Shown here one piece after another: positions 54,883 to 64,000 of a stretch of DNA of 64,000 nt. Each line of letters opens with the position of its first letter. Position 1 is the stretch's first letter. Where the stretch lies: contig NC_083638.1 in assembly GCF_963576545.1 (NCBI RefSeq), positions 29,349,900-29,413,899 on the forward strand. The letters run 5' to 3'. Position numbers and translations under genes: made by a program. The DNA is from Limanda limanda (lineage: Eukaryota; Chordata; Actinopteri; Pleuronectiformes; Pleuronectidae). The notes beneath the pieces are model-generated. The model had not been told where the DNA came from, searched no databases, and saw only the letters and a program-made list of their open reading frames with translations.

Positions 54883-57514
54883 TTGTGTGTGTGTGTGCGA
54901 TTTCATCAGTGATTGTGTGATGGATCAGTCCTGTTAAACTTTGTGCACAGGCTGCCTGGGGACATGATCAGAATGCAGATGTCTAACTGGTTATCATTGA
55001 GTGTGATGGTGTGATGGTGTGCAGGTTTTTGTGTTTGTGCGTCTGTGAGAATTATTACTCGGCTGAAATATGTTGACAGGGGAGCAGATGTGTGACTTGC
55101 ACTTAGGCACATGTGCACATGTACATCAAAGCATCTGTGGAAGTGGAATCAATTATTCCGCATTTGCATTTGCGCTTACTTGAAAAACACTGCTAGCTTA
55201 TGGATACAATGGAATATTCAGAATTAATTCAGAATTTTTGATCTTTATATATATATATACACATGTATATAGTATATTCATATTTTGCTCTAACCTTAAT
55301 TTCATTGTTTGGCAAATCACTCTTTAGAGTGATAAGGCACACTTAAATATGTGTTTTGAGATGTAAACCATATCATGTGACTGATTGAAATACATCTGGT
55401 GGTTTTGCTGGTTTTAAAATCCAATTTATTTCAACATTTATAAAAATCTACATTTATTGGTTGAACATGTCTAATAACGCCACCCAGTGTCTGTAACTCC
55501 TTTGGACCTTCCAGGGCCAAAGCCTGCTTTGAGTCAACCGTTTGGGACGTCTCTACTTTATCACATTTATAAATCTAAAAAGATTAACACCCTTTAATTA
55601 AAGGTTGGCAGCAGCCCACTGCCAGCGACCTGCTCCAGAATGGGAATCTGGAGAGTTGCACTCAATGTCAAATCTATGCTTAACCCCTAAACCACCAAAT
55701 CATCTACCATTCAGAGATATCCCCCGTCCTCTCCTGCCCCTCAGCCGTTTCTCACACACTCACACACACACACACCCTTAAAACCACTGGCTAGATTTAG
55801 AGGATGCTTTGCGTTTTTCCATACAGGAGGTTAAATGTGCCGCGGATCGGGGTAAATCTGAACAGTAGGACAAGACAAAGAAAGGAGCTCATATAGAGGA
55901 GGGAGTGCTTCTGTCACATGGATGTGGTTCGGCTCTGCATCGGCCTGGGTTCCCCCCTCTCACTCTCTGCCCCCCCTTCACCGCTAGCTCTCTCTGTCCT
56001 AAAATAATGAACAAATACAATAACAAATTCTGTAAAGGGCCAGAACTTTGCAAGTTAATCCAACGACAGGGTCAACCACCACCTACTGTATCTCTTGTAT
56101 TACCTTTCCAAAAATAATCAATTAATCAGTACAGACAGAATCTGCACATTAGAGTCACTTAAATACAACCAAATACACAATATGGACGCCTAGCTCAGAT
56201 TTCAAAAGAGGAGTTTGCTTGCAACACATTTGACAAAGAATCATAAAGCAGCATCTGCAAAGTCATATCCTCAAATGTCACAGACACATTTACATTCACT
56301 GCTAAAGAAAACATGCTATAGTGTCATATGTGTTGGTATCTGGATATGAAACGGCTTATGAGATATTACCTCATATTGCACATCCCAATGATTGAATATA
56401 GAAAGGTCTGGCCTCAGTGAGGTGTAGCTGAAAAACATGTTTTCTCACCTTCTAACCTGAAGATTGCTTTAAGCCGTGTAAACCTCTTGCAGATTTGTTT
56501 TTCCCTTCACTCAGACGATGGAGTCTATAGATCATGGCTAGAGGGCTTGGTTTTAACCAGTACTGCTTAGTGTGCGGTACAAGAGCCTACAGCCATAGAG
56601 ATTATGTATATAACTCATTTGTTAGAGCAAATTAATATCTTAGCAAACTCATTGGGATAGGATAATGAAATAATGAAAATATGTTGTTATTTTACCTATT
56701 CTGCAATTCAAATATATGTTGATACTTAATGTATCTGTACAATATTTACAGAGAAGTTTTTTGGTCTCACACCAAAAGTGAGGATCCTGCAGGATTCTGT
56801 CTTCTTACAGTGACCACAGTATTATTCAACCTCACCTCACAAGGTTTGACAATACATTCAGCACAACATTCATTCATTAAAAAAAAGAAAACCAATGAAA
56901 TGTTATCAAAATAGTTTAATGTTCTATAAGAACATAGTTTCCAGGAGTCAGGTTTACAAACAGACACCACTGTAATAATAATTATAATAATATGAGTAAT
57001 TATTTTAGAACATATGATCTAGTTTTGAGATGATTAAAGTCTTACATTGTAAGGCTGTGATGAGAACTTTAGATTTTATTGGACGAACTGGTGGATCTGT
57101 GCACACATCCCATATCTTGGCACCAAGCTTCCATTATGTTCTCTTTATTTAATAGTTGCACTTTTTTATCCTTTCCCAAGCAGAGGATCAGATGGGAAAT
57201 GGCTCGTGAAGGGATAACAAAGAGAACATAATGATGAATACATGCACCTGAGGAAAAGCAGAGGAGAAACAGCACTGAGCTGGGAGAGGTAGAACTTAAG
57301 AGAGGAGGTTTCTAGAGTGCAGGACGGGTGTCAGGGGGGATATAAGGAGAGAGTGGAGGACAGAGGGAGAGTACGAGGAGAACACTGGTTGGACAATTAA
57401 GGATGTGAGGAAAAGTGATGGATAACTATGGCTTGTTGCATCAGTTTAGCTGCAGCTACAGTTTAGTGCGCAGTGTACTACAGGAATAGAAATCAGTTCA
57501 CTACATACAGGATG
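53188..57514. other. non-coding stretch, no gene seen
   Basis: Contains a GT satellite (54841-54897) and a short TA tract (55246-55258). A 70-nt exon-like segment (53406-53475) has splice-like borders but no recognisable product. Confidence 0.5.
54841..54897 (+). repeat. (GT)n microsatellite with TTTG interruptions
   Basis: About 28 GT units with two T interruptions. Confidence 0.9.
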
Positions 57515-57640
57515 AGGTAGCGGTGGGGGCGATATGACCTAAAATTAATATCACAGTTGTTTTCACTTTTTGGAAGGTGACAGTATTACATCACGGTGCT
57601 TCTTCTCATATCTTACTGATCATGTCGTATAAGGCGTGGC
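57515..57640 (+). mobile_element. possible MITE fragment
   Basis: GGTGGGGGCGATATGACCTA, then AATATCACAGTTGTTTTCAC and GGTGACAGTATTACATCACG, resembles the interior of the 'GGGCGATATGACC' fish MITE group. Ends are not defined. Confidence 0.35.
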
Positions 57641-59100
57641 AGAAGTAAACAATGCCTTGAGTGAGTTCGTTGTGGTTTTGGGACATGCTCCCCACTGGCA
57701 CTGGTTGTCTACGCAATGGTTTTGGCCTGGGTGTGCAGCTTATATTAACTGCATCAGGCTCAAGTCAGGTTCAATAAAACAAACAAACTGAAACGTCTAC
57801 CGATCAGGTCGGGTTTGGTTATCTTTGTCTAAAGCTCGGGCAGGTTCAGACAGAACAATGCATCCCAAGCTGCAGTACAGCATAATACTATATTTTGCTC
57901 CTTCTAGGATGAATTGTGCCCAAAAAAAGGGAGGGGCAGCCTCGGTGTTCCCATCTTGTTTTACGACACTCCCCACATCTCATTATGCTTAAGTGGCTCC
58001 TTCTGAGCAACCTCACCTCTCTTAAATTGATAAGTTGGGCTGCTCCCTATTCACAATCCAACTTGCATGATGGCAGGTGCTGACAGGCTGATAAATTGAT
58101 TTTCGTGTTCTTATTAATTTGCTGCAAGAAATACTCTATGTTGTTGAAGGTGTGTCTGTTTGTGTGTGTGTGTGTGCGCACGTGTGCGTGCATTCAACCA
58201 TCCATGTCAAATAATGTCAAAATTCATGATGTGAAACTTATAAAAGTAAAAGTGAAAAGACAAATATTCACAGCATAAATAAAACCCTGTCATTAAACAG
58301 TCACAGAAAAGGTTCAGCTTTTGGGAGGTTCGTAGACAGTAAAATAACATTCTGGCGAGCATATCACATTGGCTGGATCATTCTCATCAGTCAGCTGCCT
58401 GTGAGCACGGAAACATGCACATACATGTTCATGTAATGAAAGGCACGTTGTTTCCTCAAAAGGCTTACAAGAGTAGCAGCAATAGCATTTTATAGTACTT
58501 TCTCTCTCTTCCTCTCTTCCTCTGCACTCATTTTGCTTTAACAATCAGATAACAATTTTCTACATTTCAGCATTCAATATGTTAGTTTCTGAAAATACAA
58601 TGCATTTCCTGCTAAGCTGACAAGCTGTGATGAATCAACAACACTTAGAGAGAGAAGAAGAAAAAGAAGGCTTGTCTTTGTCAGTCAGTCACAGATAGAC
58701 ACAGTAAACACTTGGATCACTTCTCTTTTACATGTTGTATAATTGTCCACACATCTTGTCAAGGTGACCACCAGTCATCTAAAGTCGAAACAGAGGCAGT
58801 GACAGATTCAGCAGAATGAAAAGTCCCTTCTCCGTCAGAGGCTTGTGTGGGTAAACAAGTGTATGGCTGCTGTTTTTTTTATCCAGCAGCACCATGCTGA
58901 GAAACACAAACTTTACATCATTAAACATGACTTTAAATCCACCACGTCCTTTGGAGTTAAACACAGCAGCACTGTCACACTCAACAGATCAGTATTTCGC
59001 GGAATTATTAAAATATCATCCGCTCTCAGGGCAAGGGTTAATTGAGCTTTTGGGATCTTTTTAACTGGGCACTAGCAAATCCCACCAGAGCCCTGCCAAT

Positions 59101-59102
<2 letters not shown>

Positions 59103-59187
<85 letters not shown>
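59103..59187 (+). repeat. (CA)n microsatellite, about 42 units
   Basis: Uninterrupted CA repeat. The Cys/Val-rich minus-strand frames are artefacts. Confidence 0.95.
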
Positions 59188-59189
<2 letters not shown>

Positions 59190-59350
59190 CACAGAGGAAC
59201 ATAGATTCACTGTGAAAGACAGTTCCATCTACAGTTTCTTGCAGCTCATTTCGACTTTGTAACAAGCAACCAGTTTGCTCTTCTTTTTCTGTGCCACGAG
59301 CACAATTACACCAGCAACTTGGCAACTACTTCCAGCCCTGTCCCCACACA

Positions 59351-59351
<1 letters not shown>

Positions 59352-59408
<57 letters not shown>
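59352..59408 (+). repeat. (CA)n microsatellite
   Basis: About 28 CA units, 165 bp from the previous one. Confidence 0.95.
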
Positions 59409-59412
<4 letters not shown>

Positions 59413-61943
59413 TCATAACTGCACATAAACACACATACACACACAGACACACTTCTAATAGAAAAATTGTGCTTAAAATACTTAGAAGTTGTGCAGTGAC
59501 CATTCTAAACCTGCCTGTTAGGAGTGGGCTGCAGTAATTGAGCTGCAGTAAGTAAAGACCTGCAGCCGGACTAACTCCACAGAATCCTGAGGCTGCACCA
59601 CCCTTGCTGCACAGAGAGCTGTTCACCTGTTTATTCAAAGCTCAGTGAAGTTCGACTAAGAATACTGAACCCCAAACTGGAGAATTGGTTGTTGTTGCCT
59701 TGTCATGAACGTGCTGTCGTCACGATCATCAAAGTCAACTACGTTGATGAGTCCCAGATGCCTGTTGATTCAAAATGTATTATTATTGAATGTGCTGATT
59801 GTCCAAATCACAAATTCAACACAGCACTTCTTTGGGCGCTTAACAATACAACATGCCAAATGGTGAATGCTGCTTGAGATATGTGTTCCAAATACATACA
59901 TAGGTCTACAGACAGACATTATGTATTATTTTGAAATAATGGATTAGACATTATGGAATCATTAGTTAGCTACAATTTTTTTTATTTGCTATTTTTTTCC
60001 CTTGTCAAAAGTAAAGACCAAACTGAAGTTCAAGGTGTTGCCAATGTTTCTATATTATGTTATGTTAGATTCCCTGCATGTCAAACAGATAGAAGGACTT
60101 TTACTCAGATACATTTGTGAACAGAAATAGTAACCTGCTTTGGAGCAGCCGCTGTTATAGATCCATGTGTTTTTAAACTCATTCATGTGTATTCCAGCTC
60201 CTGGTAGGGTCTGTATTGGAGACGTTTTGGTCATATGTGGATGAATTGTCTATGTGAGCTTAGTTTGATGACTCACTGTCTTCAAATGCTCCCTTACAGA
60301 CAAATACAGGATCTTGAATTGAAATTGCATTGAAATTTCACAGATCGACACTGACAATCAGTGTTTCAGTGAAGAGTTTAATTTCATCTGGCAGGTGAAG
60401 GATGCTGGAGAGATCAGCTCATTATTAGGAATCAGTCCTTCAGACTCACTTTATATCTGAGTCTCATTTAGTGGAAAGATATCAAGCTTTGTACTAAGTG
60501 TTGGATAGAGACTGAGTGACTGCTCAAGCTAGAGAGATTTTAATGAGAACTTATAAATGACATATTCTCGGATTGTTTCCATCAGTATGGATGCAGATAA
60601 CAATTAGAAGAAATTGTGTATAATCCCAGTTTAAGCTTTTGAAGGTATAGCAGTACATACAACAGGGAAAAATGCCCGACTCCTATTTACTAAGGAAAAT
60701 CTGATTAAGCCTCTTGAGGAAATTACCATGTTCACCACATGGTAATTACCAAGTTGCTGTTTTGATGGTTATGTAAATGAGTTTATTAACAAGTGATCAA
60801 CAAAACTGATTAAACAAGTAGAGCAGAGCTTACATCCTTTAATCACGCCCCTGATGAACTCTGAAACTTCACATAATACAAACTCCATTTTGTTGTCGTG
60901 TTCTTCCCACAGACAGAGATGATGAAACTCCCCTCAGTGTACGGCCTCACGCTGTTTCAGTGAGAAAACTGCTGCATTGAAGGAGTCATTTAAAAGTTTA
61001 CTGAAAAAACCTTTACATTTGAAAAGTTTAATTTCACAACGAAACAGTTTAAAGTATGTTTTATATAAATTCAGCATGAATCCAGCCACACAGGCATTTT
61101 TCACATATTATGCCTATTAGACCATATCTAAGGACCGTGTGGGTGTGTGCAGGCTGTTTAATTGTAGTGATGTGCAGGTCAAAGGTTTTTAGTTTTTGGT
61201 TTTTAGCTCTTCTCTGATTTAACTGCCAATATCTTTCAGAAAAACTAAACTAAAATTCCACTTGATACACTCTAAAACTTCAAATTGATGATAAAGCTGC
61301 AAATATAGGGCCAGGCTACTTATAGTTTATAGTTTGGGTGCAATGATACTGGTTATTTCATATAACGTAGATTATCGACAGACAGAGTATAAAGCCTTTT
61401 ACCACTAGTAAAAAAAAAACTCACTAACACCCACAAACATCGGGCTTTTGTCTGCAAAGGGGATGGATACAATCGGCATTTACTCCACAGGGACGCAGTT
61501 TATTGGCTTTGGCTCCGATCAGCGCTGATGGTGATAGAGACACTCAGGTGAAGGCGCTGAGAGCCTCCGAATTTGGTGTGTTGACGTTGAACATGATGCA
61601 CAGGTTGAAGAAAAACTGAGAGGTAAACTGCTCTACTGGCAATGGGGGTTTACCTGGATTTAAAAAAATGCTGTTTGTGTGTGTGTGGGTGTATGTGTTT
61701 GTGTGTGTGAAGGGGATGGAGGGTTGAGTCATAATCACAGCCTAGGATTGCATGTAAATCAGCCTATAACACAAAGCCCATCGCACGCAATGCCTCTGCA
61801 AGTTATTTATAACCAAGTCTGAACGCAGCGTTTGCCACTTTATTGACCCGTGGGATCTGAAGATTATGGCTCCACGCTTACCTCACCATTTAATTGACGT
61901 CTTCCTCTGTGTTCTTTGTCCTTCATCACTTATCACTCACTCC

Positions 61944-61991
61944 AGAGACCCAACATTTGCCATTCAAGAAAATGGCAAATGTTTGGTCTCT
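61944..61991. repeat. 48-nt hairpin, 21-bp arms
   Basis: 61944-61964 (AGAGACCCAACATTTGCCAT then T) pairs with 61971-61991 with one mismatch; loop CAAGAA. Confidence 0.9.
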
Positions 61992-62583
61992 GTTTGGGAT
62001 TACAGTCCAATTTGTTCTTGTCCCCGAGCCCCGCGGGCTGATGAGAAGTCTCTGTAGCGGATCTAAGAGCAGTGATTGCTCCAGAAGATAGAATGACATG
62101 TTATCTGAACCTCCCGCTGACAGTGTCCTAAAAACACCCACATCAGGGATTTAGAGCCCGGGGCGAACAGATGATTTCCCCATTTCAATCTGATGATAAA
62201 TACTATCCCTCTTTGTACTGTTTGTATTGATGATGAATAATGAAAAGTTTGAGTGAAACCTCTGAGCATCCGAGGAGAGAGAAGGATATTTGTGGTTATG
62301 TGTGTGTGTGTGATTGTGTTTTGAAAATTGTAGTCTGTGTTTCCAGAAGACCCTTCATCCTTTTATTGCAACCAATTGCAATCATTTTTAGCGTCCATAC
62401 CGTCATCACAACTGCTGGCAAAATCATTATCCTCATCACAGTTGCCATTGTCATTATGATAATCTTCATCGTTGTTTGAGTCATCACTGGGATCCCTGTC
62501 AGCACCAGTGGGGACACCATCATTCATCACTATTACAACTGGAGTCGTCATCATCCTCACTCATCCTGTGCCATTTTTTTGTG

Positions 62584-62693
62584 CCTCCTCCTCCTCCTCC
62601 TCCTCCTCCTCCTCCTCCTCCTCCTCCTCCTCCTCCTCCTCCTCCTCCTCCTCCTCCTCCTCCTCCTCCTCCTCCTCCTCCTCCTCCTCCTCC
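62584..62693 (+). repeat. (CTC)n trinucleotide repeat, about 36 units
   Basis: About 110 bp of pure CCT/CTC. Depending on frame it reads poly-Ser, poly-Pro or poly-Leu. Confidence 0.97.
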
Positions 62694-63179
62694 CATCCCT
62701 CATTCCTTCCACCCTGCTCTCATTCCCATCTCACAAATCCCTTTATTAAATCAAATCCCTGGACTCCTGGAAGCTGCAATACAACCAAGGACCGGTTAAA
62801 CCCTCGAAGATAGCATAAGCTCTGTCCATCCCCGTTCACTGCCTGCCTTATTGTGTGTTACTGTGTGTCTGAATGTGTGTGTGTGTGTGTGTTTGTTAGC
62901 TGCACACAATCCATCTGAATTTCCCCTGGCCCCTACATACTCCTTAGCCAGAGGGAAATGTTGTGTGCGTTTATGCTTGTGCGAGGAGAGGCTATAAGTA
63001 GGGGCCTATAACAGATTAAGGCTGCACAGTCCTACGGTTAGAGAAATGGGAGATACACAGTTCTGCAACACTAAGATGCCAAATGCCTTGCAGCCATTCT
63101 GTGTTGTGTGTGTGTACTAAGACACAAGTGTGTAAACATAATAGTTTTAAGGTGCTCCATTTCATATTTTGCCCCCATT

Positions 63180-63380
63180 CCTCTTTTGCCCATCCATCCG
63201 TACCTTTTTATGTCGGCTTCTTTCCTGTGTTCTTAACTCTCTGTCTCTCTTTTATTTTTTCCCTTGGCTCTTTCTTTCTTCCCCTCCGCCTTCATTTCCT
63301 TCCCTTTTCTTCCTTCCTTTGCTCTTAGTGTATTTCTTCCATCACTTTCTTTTCATCTTTTATTTTTCCTTCAGCTCTCT
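63180..63380 (+). repeat. pyrimidine-rich tract
   Basis: C/T-dominated sequence with CTTTCTTCCCC and CTTCCTTCC motifs. The Phe/Leu/Ser-rich open frames are compositional. Confidence 0.6.
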
Positions 63381-64000
63381 GGCCCCGGGGTGGTGATGGG
63401 GGGGTTTTATTAGTCTGTCTTAGACACTAGGACGTTCAGCGACGCAGACACACACACACATGCATATGCTGACCTGAGGCCTAACGGCTGGTTGTCTTTG
63501 ATTGAGAGTAATGGTGAAATTACACAGGCTGCTGTTCCAAACAATGGTCTTCACTCACACTTATCTGGGACAACGGTAGGAAAGTTGGAGGCTTGCTGGG
63601 GGTGTTGTGATCAGCAGTGTGCCAACAGCAGCTGGAGGAAGGAGGAGAGATGCTGAACATGTTCCTCCACACTGGAGCATCTCAATGAGAAGGTCCTTTC
63701 AGCTCATAAATACTTTTGTACTGTTCCATTGAGATGAATTCATTGCATTTAGGGTTAAACGAGAAAGAAAATGTGTGGTGCCAAATGCACCTGATATGGA
63801 CATTACATCTGAATAGTCCAACAAAATGCTTTCCTAAGTTTAATTGAAGGTGTTTTTAGGGTTTCAGTGACAGTGACATTAAGTCTGGACCATGGTCCAC
63901 ACTAGGATTCATGTCTTCATCATCTATGTGGGCTGTGTCTACCTACACTTGACATTGATTGGTTTGTAGATGGAAGTACGTCTTACGTTGTCCTGTTGTC

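Larger units (their letters stand above)
57641..64000. other. non-coding stretch to the window end, no gene seen
   Basis: Holds two long CA satellites, a 21-bp-arm hairpin (61944-61991), the (CTC)n tract and a pyrimidine-rich stretch (63180-63380). No continuation exon of the cadherin was recognised. Confidence 0.5.

Noticed and set aside
59038..59638. Cys/Val- and Thr/His-rich frames
   Set aside because: Translation of CA satellites.
62472..62813. Open frames with poly-Ser or poly-Pro
   Set aside because: Produced entirely by the (CTC)n repeat; no gene structure around it.

Overview
This is vertebrate nuclear DNA, almost certainly from a teleost (ray-finned) fish. The evidence is split genes with GT/AG introns, very long CA/GT microsatellites, and many repeat signatures typical of teleosts: hAT-like terminal repeats, L2/CR1-type LINE tails, a Rex1-like GATAA-tailed LINE end, and the 'GTTTGCATGTTCTCCC / CCTCCCACAGTCCAAAGACATGCA' repeat. 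The window is gene-poor. I can support only three host loci, plus one unrecognised reading frame.

Layout. (a) 0.6-2.5 kb, + strand: a CpG-rich start region and the first coding exon (signal peptide plus two and a half cadherin repeats) of a large atypical cadherin. It ends at a phase-1 splice donor at 2483/2484. (b) 2.5-33.5 kb: non-coding DNA, probably cadherin intron, with microsatellites and many mobile-element remnants. The clearest are a 751-bp element with 7-bp target duplications (20460-21210), a fold-back element (26.16-26.54 kb), a hAT-type element with TIRs and TSDs (32721-33479) that contains a 64-nt hairpin, and a hAT end next to a 28S-rDNA-like fragment (19.7-20.2 kb). (c) 33.8-34.25 kb, - strand: a decayed exon 5 of an aquaglyceroporin. 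(d) 34.7-36.5 kb, - strand: phosphomevalonate kinase (pmvk). All five exons are resolved with compatible splice phases, but exon 3 carries one extra base that breaks the frame. (e) 37.2-41.65 kb: a tandem array of a 705-bp unit. (f) 42.1-44.5 kb, - strand: an aqp10-like gene with recognisable exons 3, 4 and 6. It looks broken: exon 3 runs into a stop with no usable donor, exon 5 is missing, and exon 6 is partly duplicated. Where exon 5 would be expected sits a roughly 1.1-kb foreign-looking segment with a 322-codon intronless frame interrupted by a single TGA. I do not recognise its product. (g) 44.5-64 kb: no gene seen; local duplications, nested transposons, hairpins and microsatellites.

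The genes are not a pathway. Pmvk makes mevalonate diphosphate in the sterol/isoprenoid route, aquaglyceroporins move water and glycerol, and cadherins mediate adhesion. PMVK and AQP10 both lie in human 1q21.3, so their proximity here is probably conserved synteny. If the cadherin gene continues beyond the window, both minus-strand loci are nested in its giant intron. The most interesting items are the foreign insert in the aquaporin locus, the scrambled aquaporin exons, the pmvk frameshift, and the 705-bp array, whose variants alternate between units.
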